From assembly GCA_903921365.1 (NCBI GenBank), contig CAIXPS010000088.1, positions 1 through 49,060 on the forward strand: a stretch of 49,060 nucleotides of DNA, written 5' to 3'. This DNA is from an uncultured bacterium. GTDB taxonomy: Bacteria > Chloroflexota > Anaerolineae > J036 > Brachytrichaceae. Both the position numbers and the translations under genes were made by a program. This document shows positions 15,772 through 25,239 of the stretch, in pieces (the first letter of the stretch is position 1; each line of letters begins with the position of its first letter). The notes under the pieces are model-generated. The model ran no database searches. It was not told the DNA's origin and saw nothing but the letters and a program-made list of their open reading frames with translations.

Positions 15772-16689
15772 TTACTTGACGGGTGTGAGCCAGCCCCACT
15801 GATCGGGGATGCGGCTGTTGACGATGTCGAAGAAGGTTTGCTGGATGTGTTGGGTTATCGGGCCGCGGGAACCGGCGCCCACCTTGACCTTGTCCACGCT
15901 GCGCACAGGGGTGACTTCCGCCGCGGTGCCGGTAAAGAATATCTCGTCGGCGATATAGAGAAACTCGCGCGGGATCGTCTGCTCGCGCACTTCGTAACCC
16001 AGGCTGCGCGCGATCTTGATCACGCCGGCGCGGGTGATCCCCAGCAGGATGCTGGCGGCCATCGGCGGGGTGTAAATGACGCCGTCGGAGATCACGAAGA
16101 TATTCTCGCCGCTGCCCTCGCTCACGTGGCCCTGGATGTCGAGCGCGATGGCCTCGGTGTAGCCGTGGTCGAGCGCTTCCATAACCATCATCTGCGAGTT
16201 GACGTATTGTCCGCCGATCTTGCCCATCGACATGCCGACGCCGGGCGCCATGCGCCGCCACGAGGACACGCCCACATCGACGCCGCTCTCAATCGCTTCC
16301 GGCCCAAGGTATGCGCCCCACACCATCGTTAGAATCGTGGCGTGCGGGGTGCACCGGCGCGGGTTGACGCCAAGCGCTTCATCGCCGCGGAAGACCAGCG
16401 GGCGGATGTAGCAGGAATCATGCTCGTTCGCCGTGACGACCTGCTTCACGGCTGCGGTGAATTCCTCAATTGTGTGGGGAATCTCCATGCGATACATCTT
16501 GGCGGAGGCGTACAGGCGGCGCAGGTGCTCATGCAGGAACAAGACCTTCGGCCCATCCGGCGACGCGTAGGCCCGGATGCCTTCGAACACGCTGCTGCCA
16601 TAATGCAGTGCGTGCGTCTGCACGTGCACGGTCGCATTCGCCCACTCTACCAGTTTACCGTCCATCCACACATATTTCGCATTTGCCAT
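15772..16689 (-). CDS. ilvE: Branched-chain amino acid aminotransferase
   Basis: 305 residues, a pyridoxal-phosphate enzyme of fold type IV that transfers amino groups between glutamate and the keto acids of Leu, Ile and Val, the last step of their synthesis. The PLP lysine is Lys157 in SMGKIGGQYVNSQ, matching E. coli Lys159. The start of the family is clear (YVWMDGKLVEW, then HALHYGSSVFEGIRAY), as are RPLVFRGDEALGV and GSGENIFVI and the cofactor-phosphate end FFTGTAAEVTPV. Length is close to the usual 300-310. It lies next to leuB in the same direction, with about 130 bases of purine-rich repeats between them, so it shares a pathway and perhaps a transcript. No T-box or leader peptide is seen. 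Confidence 0.95.
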   Translation of the reverse strand: MANAKYVWMDGKLVEWANATVHVQTHALHYGSSVFEGIRAYASPDGPKVLFLHEHLRRLYASAKMYRMEIPHTIEEFTAAVKQVVTANEHDSCYIRPLVFRGDEALGVNPRRCTPHATILTMVWGAYLGPEAIESGVDVGVSSWRRMAPGVGMSMGKIGGQYVNSQMMVMEALDHGYTEAIALDIQGHVSEGSGENIFVISDGVIYTPPMAASILLGITRAGVIKIARSLGYEVREQTIPREFLYIADEIFFTGTAAEVTPVRSVDKVKVGAGSRGPITQHIQQTFFDIVNSRIPDQWGWLTPVK

Positions 16690-16704
16690 ATCTGAATCCT
16701 TAAA

Positions 16705-16748
16705 GAGAGACTAGAGACTAGAGATTTAAGATTAGAGACTAAAGATTA
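16705..16748. repeat. GAGACTA/GAGATTT repeat upstream of ilvE
   Basis: Runs of GAGACTA, GAGATTT and GATTAGAG cover the stretch just before the ilvE start on its 5' side. Same family as the other purine-rich intergenic repeats of this window. Confidence 0.65.
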
Positions 16749-16795
16749 TTTCGCGCGATTATCGATCAAAGGTGACTTTATTGTAAATGGATCAC

Positions 16796-16823
16796 AAATC
16801 TCCAATCTCTCATCTCTCATCTC
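16796..16823. repeat. GAGATGA/GAGATTG repeat at the leuB end
   Basis: On the minus strand GAGATGA-type and GAGATTGGAGATT units start directly at the TGA stop codon of leuB. The repeat touches the coding end with no gap, as seen also at 15630 for the lytic transglycosylase. Confidence 0.65.
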
Positions 16824-17916
16824 ATTTCCCCAATCTCTCCGTGACCGCGCGGCCCATATCCGTCGATCCTAAGAGGGTCGTGCCGGGAGAAGCGATGTCC
16901 TTACAGCGGAGACCGTCGGACAGTGCGCGTTCGACCGCCTGCTCAATCGCGGCGGCTTCCGCCGTCAGGCCAAATGACCAGCGCAGCATCATCGCGGCGC
17001 TCAGGATCGTTGCGAGCGGGTTCGCGATGCCCTTGCCGGCGATGTCAGGCGCGCTGCCGTGGATCGGCTCGTACAACCCGCGGCGAAACCCGTGGCGGTT
17101 GATGAACCCGCCGAGCGACGCGCTGGGCAGCATGCCCATCGAGCCGGCCAGCATCGCGGCTTCGTCGCTGAGGATATCGCCGAACAGGTTCTCCGTTGCG
17201 ATGACGTCGTAGTTGCGCGGCGCGCGAATCAGATACATTGAGCACGCATCCACCAGCACGTCCTCGATCTCAACGTCGGGGAATTCCGCCGCCACTTCGT
17301 GCGCGATTTCACGCCACAGGCGCGAGGTCGCCAGGACGTTTGCTTTATCGACCGAGGTTACCTTTTTGCGCCGGCCGCGCGCCAACTCGAACGCCATGCG
17401 CATCAGGCGGGCGATCTCGGCTTCGGTGTAAGGGGTGGTGTCCACGGCGCTGCGATTGGGCGCCTCACCTGATCTGCCCTGCGGCTTGCCGAAATAGGCC
17501 CCGCCGGTCAGCTCGCGCATGATCAACATATCCACGCCGCGAATGACGTCGGGTTTGAGGGTTGAGGCATCGATCAGCGCGTCGTAAACCTTGACCGGTC
17601 GCAGATTCGCGAACAGGCCAAGCACCTTACGGATGGCGAGCAAGCCCTGCTCCGGGCGCACTTTGGCTTTGGGGTCGCTCCACTTGGGGCCGCCCACGGC
17701 ACCAAGCAACACCGCGTCGGCGGCTTCGCACTTGGCGGTGGTGTCGGCGGGGAGCGCCTCGCCAGTGGCGTCGATGGCGCAGCCGCCCAGCAACGCGTGC
17801 TCGAACGAGATCGTATGCCCATATTGGGCGCCAACCGCGTTTAACACTTCAATGGCCTGCGCGGTCACTTCCGGGCCGATGCCGTCGCCGGCGAGCACAG
17901 TGATTTTAAGGTTCAT
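16822..17916 (-). CDS. leuB: 3-Isopropylmalate dehydrogenase
   Basis: 364 residues. It oxidises and decarboxylates 3-isopropylmalate to 2-oxoisocaproate with NAD+, in leucine synthesis, as a cytoplasmic homodimer. Motifs: GDGIGPEV at the start, LGAVGGPKW, the substrate-binding block [40 protein letters not shown] with the catalytic Lys, and the metal-binding [19 protein letters not shown] with two Asp residues. [15 protein letters not shown] is the NAD site, whose Asp favours NAD over NADP. The start at 17916 ([12 protein letters not shown]) is chosen because the upstream extension runs through repeats. It is followed by ilvE. No leuACD is in the window. Confidence 0.95.
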   Translation of the reverse strand: MNLKITVLAGDGIGPEVTAQAIEVLNAVGAQYGHTISFEHALLGGCAIDATGEALPADTTAKCEAADAVLLGAVGGPKWSDPKAKVRPEQGLLAIRKVLGLFANLRPVKVYDALIDASTLKPDVIRGVDMLIMRELTGGAYFGKPQGRSGEAPNRSAVDTTPYTEAEIARLMRMAFELARGRRKKVTSVDKANVLATSRLWREIAHEVAAEFPDVEIEDVLVDACSMYLIRAPRNYDVIATENLFGDILSDEAAMLAGSMGMLPSASLGGFINRHGFRRGLYEPIHGSAPDIAGKGIANPLATILSAAMMLRWSFGLTAEAAAIEQAVERALSDGLRCKDIASPGTTLLGSTDMGRAVTERLGK

Positions 17917-17933
17917 GGTTTTATAAAATAGGA

Positions 17934-17962
17934 GGGATTGGGGATTGGGGATTGGGGATTGA
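17934..17962. repeat. GGGATT repeat upstream of leuB
   Basis: Four GGGATTG units lie 18 bases upstream of leuB on its 5' side. A matching pyrimidine-rich version of the same unit lies at 17986-18016, so the two form a loose inverted pair with about 23 bases between them. Confidence 0.65.
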
Positions 17963-17985
17963 TCGCGTGCGGTGGATTGCATTCT

Positions 17986-18016
17986 CGAATCTCCAATCTC
18001 TAATCCCTGATCCCTC
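17986..18016. repeat. AATCTCC/AATCCCT repeat beside the tRNA gene
   Basis: Complement of the GGGATT-type unit (ATCTCCAATCTCTAATCC and on), six bases from the tRNA-Gly 3' end. Opposite orientation to the copy at 17934. Confidence 0.6.
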
Positions 18017-18021
18017 TGTAA

Positions 18022-18093
18022 AGCGGGCGACGGGGTTCGAACCCGCGAACTTCTGCTTGGAAGGCAGACGCTGTACCACTCAGCTACACCCGC
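18022..18093 (-). tRNA. tRNA-Gly (anticodon TCC)
   Basis: 72 bases folding into a standard cloverleaf: acceptor GCGGGTG pairs with CGCCCGC (one G-T pair), D arm GCTG with CAGC around AGTGGTA, anticodon stem TCTGC with GCAGA around CTTCCAA (anticodon TCC, reading GGA and GGG), variable loop AGTTC, and a T arm with TTCGAAC. Discriminator base T. No CCA is encoded. It lies between leuB and typA on the same strand. Confidence 0.95.
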
Positions 18094-18117
18094 AACTAGG
18101 CAATGCCGATATTTTAC

Positions 18118-18173
18118 ATCAAGCCGGACGCGCAGCGTTCGCGACTTTGCAATCGCTGCGCGTCCGGCTTGAT
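18118..18173 (-). terminator. 20-bp perfect inverted repeat after typA
   Basis: Arms at 18118-18137 and 18154-18173 (20 bp, no mismatch) with a 16-base loop. It lies ten bases after the typA stop, between typA and the tRNA. There is no T-run next to the stem, so it is either a Rho-assisted stop or an RNA end protector. Confidence 0.7.
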
Positions 18174-18183
18174 CATTACCAGC

Positions 18184-20034
<1,851 letters not shown>

Positions 20035-20310
20035 ACTCTCTCTATATATTTCCAACCGCCGAACAAACACTTCACGGAAGACAAGTTGCATCTGATGCAA
20101 TGGGCGTTGATTACACCGCATGGGTGACTAAAGAAACCCGTTCACCCGACAGACACACTTTTCGCGCGTTCCAAACGCACAGGATGGGGTCTGTTGGGAT
20201 GCCTTCCGATGTTGCGAAGTTATTCTGCTAATTACCGACCCCTTATTGTAACAGGATTACGGCCTTGCGTTGGCAATGGATTTGAGACACAATAGGCGGC
20301 CTGGGTGGTG

Positions 20311-20880
20311 ATGATGAGCAATACTGGTGGTGTGAGTGCGCAGGCGTTGCAGTGTCCGCATTGCGGGGCGCCATTGACAGTGCAGTCCGGCGTGACGCAG
20401 ATCGACTGCGCTTATTGTGGGACGAAGATACAGATATCAAATAACGCTGCTGTCGGGTCACCTATTTATGCCCAGGTTGCTCGGCCAACTGTCCTTAGGT
20501 CGCCAAAGGCTGTCCGTGGCGGGTGTCTGGGAGTATTCCTGATCGTTGGTCTGTTCATCGCCGGCATCTTCGGGTTGATCAATGTCATCTTTCGATCCTC
20601 GTCCTCCTTTGAGGCGGCGATGAAGCTGATGAACTCGAACTCGCAGGTCGTTCAGGTGATGGGCGCACCAGTCACACCGGGCATCTTCATTATGGGAAGC
20701 CTTTCGTCCAGCGGTAATTATGAGCGCTATAACTACAACTTTCCCGTATACGGGCCGCGCCGCAGCGCAACTGTGAATGTGCGCGGAACCTCGGATCCGA
20801 GCGGGCTGCATATGGATGTCTGGCTGTCATACAAATCTGGAACGGAGGACGTGACCCTCCACCTGACTCAAGGAAAATAA
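20311..20880 (+). CDS. Zinc-ribbon membrane protein with Coa1-like C-terminal domain
   Basis: About 189 residues. Residues 15-40 form a zinc ribbon with CPHC and CAYC pairs (LQCPHCGAPL and IDCAYCGTKIQI). One membrane helix follows, at about 73-93 (GGCLGVFLIVGLFIAGIFGL). The C-terminal 90 residues, with VVQVMGAPVTPG, YNFPVYGPRRSATVNVRG and DVWLSY, resemble the Coa1 superfamily (cytochrome oxidase assembly factor 1-like), which has the V-x-x-x-x-G-x-P then G-P-x-x-x-A pattern. Two in-frame GTG codons precede the ATG, so the start is uncertain by a few residues. Coa1 proteins assist oxidase maturation in eukaryotes; the role of such bacterial zinc-ribbon forms is unknown, and the oxidase operon here lies 10 kb away. 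Confidence 0.65.
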   Translation: MMSNTGGVSAQALQCPHCGAPLTVQSGVTQIDCAYCGTKIQISNNAAVGSPIYAQVARPTVLRSPKAVRGGCLGVFLIVGLFIAGIFGLINVIFRSSSSFEAAMKLMNSNSQVVQVMGAPVTPGIFIMGSLSSSGNYERYNYNFPVYGPRRSATVNVRGTSDPSGLHMDVWLSYKSGTEDVTLHLTQGK

Positions 20881-20892
20881 CAGCCGTTTGCC

Positions 20893-21036
20893 TCACGGCT
20901 TGGTAATATGGCTGATGGACTGGGCGTCGATCAGCAAAATGTCATCCGTCAGGCTTGTCCCTGATTGAATGGCAGCCAGACGCTTCCCTGTCTGGCTGTA
21001 ATACACGCCGATCTCAAGCCTATCGATTCGTGCTAA
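20893..21036 (-). pseudogene. C-terminal remnant of a GT-C glycosyltransferase
   Basis: In a different frame from the gene just upstream, 47 codons read as a family-like end: RIDRLEIGVYYSQTGKRLAA followed by DDILLIDAQS and a stop. This parallels the true C-terminus of the neighbouring 749-residue protein, AAALDIGLYDPLSQNRLPAT then DNVLHILIE. No start or further homologous sequence is seen before it. It is most simply the tail of a second, lost copy of the gene. I inferred this by comparing the two translations by eye. Confidence 0.55.
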
Positions 21037-21058
21037 GGGTTTTAGATAGCATTTCGCA

Positions 21059-23308
21059 TTACTGGCACACTGCTGTTGTCTCTATCAGAATATGCAAGAC
21101 GTTGTCCTGCAACGGGCTGCTATCCGGGCGCGTCGCAGGCAATCGATTCTGGCTCAACGGATCATACAGGCCGATGTCGAGTGCCGCCGCGTGCGCAAGT
21201 CCCGGCATCACATGTGGGTCAAGTATCTGTTCGCCATTGTCCCAGAACAACGTGGGATAAGCGACTAGGGCATCGGACTGTGCGACGATGCTGCCCTGTG
21301 AATTCAACGCGTGAGCAAAGACGGTGTAGTTCTTTGGCGGCGCGCCGGAGCTGTGCCAATAAAGTGTCAGCGTATCGCTACACACGCTGTAGCCCTGTAG
21401 TTGAATGGCGTCGCCGAAAAACGCCTGGATCGGTTTAGGTGGAAGTTGCTGTGCCTCACGCATCCCGCGCACTTTCACAGTAGCGATCTGAGCGCTGACT
21501 TCGGGCCTGTTCTGGACGCGCGAGACTCTGCCGCTGTCCTGGGCATACCAGCCGGCATAAACTCGCGCCAGGGTTTGTCTGGTGGCGCTGATATTCAACT
21601 GGTAGTTCATTTTGATCACGCGCCCAACTTCCCATTCCGGCGTTACGTACTGACGACCCAGGAAGCCTTCAGTGGTCAGCCGTCCCAATGATTGTCCCGC
21701 GTCGTTGAATGCTTCAAGCACAGTGGCATAGGATTGCGTGATGGGTCTTGTAGCGCGCCAGTACACGCTGAGGTTGGCGCTGCTGCCTGGGTCAATCCGG
21801 TTTGATTCGAGGACAGCCGCGGTGAGTTCAATGCCGTTGTCAAAAACCACCTGCCCATCTTCAGGCAACTGCGCGATTTGCGAGTTGGAGAGATAGGTAA
21901 GCGGGTTGTAGTTTGGCAGTAACGATACTGACGGAATGAAAATCGCACATCCCAGGGCAGCCAATCCATAAAAGCGGGCTGCCAGATCGCGACCGCGCGC
22001 GGGGATAAACTGCAACAGCCCGATGGCAAGCGCAATGGACACCGGCGCGCTCATAGACATGAGGTGCCTGCTGTTGTCGTTGGTTGCATACAGGCGCAGC
22101 CAGGCCACGAATACGATTACGCTGGCAATCGACGATATCATCAGCAACGCAAACTCCGCCGGGACGCGCTTACGCAACGCCGCAATCAGCAGGCCAATGG
22201 CGCCTATCCCGGCGATGATCCACATCGGAATGTCATAGAGCACAGGAGACTGGATGCCGTCTCCAAATACACCCCAATAGGTCCGGAACAGCATCGGAAC
22301 TGTGTCCAGCAATTGGGGCAATGTCAGCGGCGCGCCCAGGAATGCAAACGCATTTGCCCGTTGCACCTGTTCCCAGGCCAGAGGGTTGCCGTAGATCACG
22401 GTGTTGTAGACGAAGTACCATCCAGCAACCGCGGCGAATCCAACTGCGCACGACACGATACCGATAGAGAGACCGCGCATCCAGGATCCGGCGCGGCGAA
22501 ATTTCCATGCATGCCAGATCAATGCGATGCCTGTCGGCATCAAAACCGCCAGCCCGCTGAGCTTTGAAAGGACGGTAAGCCCTGCTGCCGCGCCTGCCAG
22601 CAACGACAAAACGAACGCCCGGCGAGGGTTGTATTTCGTTTCTGTGATCAGGAGCACTGCAAAGCACAAGGTCAACGTAAAAGCGCAGGCGACTGCAATA
22701 TCATTCGTAATGACGCTGCTGAGGTGGATGAGTTTTGGATTGAACGCCGTGATGACAGACGCCAGTACTGCGACATCAGACCGTTGCGTCAGCCGTAAGG
22801 CAATGAGGCACACGAGGATGACGATGGCGGCACCCAGCAGGGTGGAGAGCAATCTGACAATCCGCACCGCTAGTACCGTGCCGGTGGGCGGCCAGTCGAG
22901 CTCCGCGCTGGTGTGGAAATAGGCCATCCCGTGTGACATCGAGTCAGCCGTTTTGTGCACTGACGCGAAGTCGGTTCTATCGATCCAGAAGATCAAGGCT
23001 GCGCCGAGTGCGTAGTACAGCGGCGGTTGGGTGATTTCGTGACCCAGTGCATTCGGGTCGGTCTCGAACGCGATCAGTTTATGCGTCTCGCCCAGCGCTC
23101 GAATGTAATCACTGTTGAGATCGGGCAAAGCCTTGTGTGATGCCAGAATGTCGACATAATTGTAATGCGCGCCCTCATCCAGACCCTCAAACAAGGGGGT
23201 CGCATAGTTGTAGTAACAGCACAGCGCCACAAAGCTGACAACGACGAGGATCAGCGCAGCATTATGCGTGTGCCTGAGAGGTTGTCTCATTCCTGGCGTT
23301 TTCATCAT
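21059..23308 (-). CDS. GT-C type membrane glycosyltransferase (ArnT/PMT-like)
   Basis: 749 residues with about eleven membrane helices and a C-terminal extracytoplasmic beta-rich domain of about 270 residues. Members use lipid-linked sugars to glycosylate proteins or lipids outside the membrane. The first outside loop carries FEGLDEGAHYNYVDILA, where the acidic pair DE is the hallmark catalytic site of GT-C enzymes, and HEITQPPLYYALGA follows. The C-terminal part (ILDPHVMPG, LDIGLYDPLSQNRLPAT) is the repeat-like beta domain common in Chloroflexota members. The first ATG at 23308 overlaps the end of the upstream hydrolase gene by 47 bases; alternative starts at 23305 or 23290 also overlap. The gene is fourth in the mannosidase operon. 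The acceptor and donor are unknown. Confidence 0.78.
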   Translation of the reverse strand: MMKTPGMRQPLRHTHNAALILVVVSFVALCCYYNYATPLFEGLDEGAHYNYVDILASHKALPDLNSDYIRALGETHKLIAFETDPNALGHEITQPPLYYALGAALIFWIDRTDFASVHKTADSMSHGMAYFHTSAELDWPPTGTVLAVRIVRLLSTLLGAAIVILVCLIALRLTQRSDVAVLASVITAFNPKLIHLSSVITNDIAVACAFTLTLCFAVLLITETKYNPRRAFVLSLLAGAAAGLTVLSKLSGLAVLMPTGIALIWHAWKFRRAGSWMRGLSIGIVSCAVGFAAVAGWYFVYNTVIYGNPLAWEQVQRANAFAFLGAPLTLPQLLDTVPMLFRTYWGVFGDGIQSPVLYDIPMWIIAGIGAIGLLIAALRKRVPAEFALLMISSIASVIVFVAWLRLYATNDNSRHLMSMSAPVSIALAIGLLQFIPARGRDLAARFYGLAALGCAIFIPSVSLLPNYNPLTYLSNSQIAQLPEDGQVVFDNGIELTAAVLESNRIDPGSSANLSVYWRATRPITQSYATVLEAFNDAGQSLGRLTTEGFLGRQYVTPEWEVGRVIKMNYQLNISATRQTLARVYAGWYAQDSGRVSRVQNRPEVSAQIATVKVRGMREAQQLPPKPIQAFFGDAIQLQGYSVCSDTLTLYWHSSGAPPKNYTVFAHALNSQGSIVAQSDALVAYPTLFWDNGEQILDPHVMPGLAHAAALDIGLYDPLSQNRLPATRPDSSPLQDNVLHILIETTAVCQ

Positions 23309-24125
23309 AAAGGTTTGCGAACCACTCGACAGTCAACTGGATGGCCTGGCGCTCGATGGGAGGCGTGTCAAACGTGTGGGTGTTGTCGTCGAGCAGGTGC
23401 ACGGTTGCGCGTGAGTCGAAGTGTTTGGCATAGACGCTCGCCTGGCTGACCGGCACCGTCGGGTCGGAGGTGTTGTGGATGATGATGGCCTTGCCGGAGT
23501 AAGGGCGCAATTCGTCCAGTGGTTCCTGCTGAAAAAAGGTCTGGATCATCTGCAAGCCAACCGGATAAGACCACACCATGATGTAACCCTGTGTAAGAAG
23601 CTGGTCCATCAATGACCCAGTGCTCACGCCGCTTTTCTCTGCGGTGCGGTTGGCCGTGTGCATAAACACCTCGGCATTTGCGGCGGCGCTCCAGTAGGCC
23701 AGTCCCTGAATGCGACTGGCGTTGCGCCCAGCCAGGATGCTTGCGAGTAGCCCGCCCAGGCTGAGACCGAGTAACCCAACCCGTTGCGGATCGACCTCCG
23801 GGCGCGCGGTCAGCCAGTCCAGCGCTGCCTGCGCATCGCTCAGTTCCGTCGCGATCGTGACGTCCTGAAACTCCCCTTCGCTCTCGCCGCTGCCGCGCAT
23901 GTCAAAGCGCAAGGCCGCGATGCCGGCGGCTGCGAGCGCGCGGGTTGCATGGACAAACAGGCGATGCGGGCCGGTCTTGTCGCCGGTGAATCCATGCAAC
24001 AACAGGATGGCGGGGTGGGGGCCCGGCGTTGTGGGCAGATGCAGCATCCCGCGCATGGCCTGTCCTTCGCTGGTGATCGTCACCGCCTGTTCCGTGCTGT
24101 TCAGGACTGGGTATGTGTTTGCCAT
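23262..24125 (-). CDS. Alpha/beta hydrolase (serine esterase type)
   Basis: 287 residues, alpha/beta hydrolase fold. The nucleophile elbow is LLGLSLGGLLA (Ser in GLSLGG), the oxyanion region is LLLHGFTGDKTGPHR, the acid lies in HNTSDPTVPVSQASVYAKHF and the catalytic His in DDNTHTFDTPP. Residues LRFDMRGSGESEGEF give the early DMRGSGES block, as in dienelactone hydrolase and acyl-peptidase relatives. The start at 24125 (MANTYPVL) is set by the stop of mtnA four bases before it; the frame is open further upstream but only inside mtnA. It is co-transcribed with mtnA and a GT-C gene. The substrate is unknown; a carbohydrate esterase would fit the neighbouring GH38 gene. Confidence 0.83.
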   Translation of the reverse strand: MANTYPVLNSTEQAVTITSEGQAMRGMLHLPTTPGPHPAILLLHGFTGDKTGPHRLFVHATRALAAAGIAALRFDMRGSGESEGEFQDVTIATELSDAQAALDWLTARPEVDPQRVGLLGLSLGGLLASILAGRNASRIQGLAYWSAAANAEVFMHTANRTAEKSGVSTGSLMDQLLTQGYIMVWSYPVGLQMIQTFFQQEPLDELRPYSGKAIIIHNTSDPTVPVSQASVYAKHFDSRATVHLLDDNTHTFDTPPIERQAIQLTVEWFANLYDENARNETTSQAHA

Positions 24126-24129
24126 GAGG

Positions 24130-25230
24130 TTATCCGGGTTGCATGAGGTGGCGCAGGGATTCTGTATACGGCGGGCGCGCGATGCCTTTCTCAGTGATGA
24201 GGGCTGTGACGTACTTATTTGGCGTGACGTCAAAGGCTGGATTGAACACCTGCACATTGGCTGGGGCGGTGCGCCGGCCAAAGCCATCCGTGACTTCCTC
24301 CGGCTTGCGCTCCTCAATCGGGATCAGTTCGCCCGATACCAGTTCCATGTCGATGGACGACAGCGGCGCCGCCACATAGAACGGGATGCCAAACTCACGC
24401 GCCAGGATGGCTACGCCAAAGGTGCCGATCTTGTTCGCCACATCGCCGTTGGCCGCCACGCGGTCAGTGCCGACGATCACGGCGTCCACCCGACCCTTCG
24501 ACATCACGGTTGCGGCCATGTTGTCGGTAATCACCGTGACCGGGATACCTGCCTGTTGCAGTTCCCACGCCGTCAGGCGCGACCCCTGCAGCAACGGGCG
24601 CGTCTCATCGGCGAACACGTGCAGAGATCGGCCCTGTTCCGCGGCCACATACACCGGCGCGAGTGCGGTGCCCCATTGTGCTGTTGCAAGGCCGCCCGCG
24701 TTGCAGTGCGTGAGGATATTGCAGACCCCGCCTTTAGTGCGCGGCGTCAGCAACGCCGCGCCGTAGGCGCCGATGGCGCGGCAGACGGCGTTGTCCTCGG
24801 CGATCATCGCGATAGCCTCTGCGAGGAGTGTTGCTTTGATCGCCGGGAGGTCGAGGCTGGCCGCATCGCAGGCCAGCCTCTGTATTCGTTTCAACGCCCA
24901 GAACAGGTTCACGGCGGTTGGGCGCGACGTTGCCAGGTAGGCGGCTGCGGCATCGACTTCAGCGAGGAACGATACCGCGTCATTAAGGGACGCATATCGC
25001 ACCGCCAGGTAGACGCCGAACGCCGCAGCGATGCCAATTGCCGGCGCGCCACGCACGCGCAATATCTTGATCGCTTCCCACATCGCGGCGACATCCGTAA
25101 TGTCCAGATACCGGAGTTCGCCTGGCAGCAACGTCTGGTCGATGATGCGCGCTGCGCCGCCCGCGTCACCGACCCATTCGATTGTCTTCACCGGCGTGTG
25201 GCATAACGCCGTAGTTCCTTCAATCTGCAT
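24130..25230 (-). CDS. mtnA: S-methyl-5-thioribose-1-phosphate isomerase
   Basis: 366 residues. It converts methylthioribose-1-phosphate to methylthioribulose-1-phosphate in the methionine salvage pathway. The catalytic Cys176 lies in LTHCNAGGLAT and Asp256 in GTDRVAANGD, matching the Cys and Asp known for B. subtilis MtnA with the same spacing. RVRGAPAIGIAAAFGVYL and NKIGTFGVAILA are further family blocks, and the C-terminus holds NPAFDVTPNKYVTALITEKG. The close eIF2B-like relatives lack this Cys/Asp pair, so the call is secure. The start at 25230 lies nine bases after the GH38 stop, so it belongs to that operon, an unusual place for a salvage enzyme. No other mtn gene is in the window. Confidence 0.94.
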   Translation of the reverse strand: MQIEGTTALCHTPVKTIEWVGDAGGAARIIDQTLLPGELRYLDITDVAAMWEAIKILRVRGAPAIGIAAAFGVYLAVRYASLNDAVSFLAEVDAAAAYLATSRPTAVNLFWALKRIQRLACDAASLDLPAIKATLLAEAIAMIAEDNAVCRAIGAYGAALLTPRTKGGVCNILTHCNAGGLATAQWGTALAPVYVAAEQGRSLHVFADETRPLLQGSRLTAWELQQAGIPVTVITDNMAATVMSKGRVDAVIVGTDRVAANGDVANKIGTFGVAILAREFGIPFYVAAPLSSIDMELVSGELIPIEERKPEEVTDGFGRRTAPANVQVFNPAFDVTPNKYVTALITEKGIARPPYTESLRHLMQPG

Positions 25231-25239
25231 TTATGTTTT

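Noticed and set aside
16690-16821. T-box or leader attenuator before ilvE
   Set aside because: The stretch consists of purine-rich repeats and shows no specifier loop, T-box sequence or terminator.
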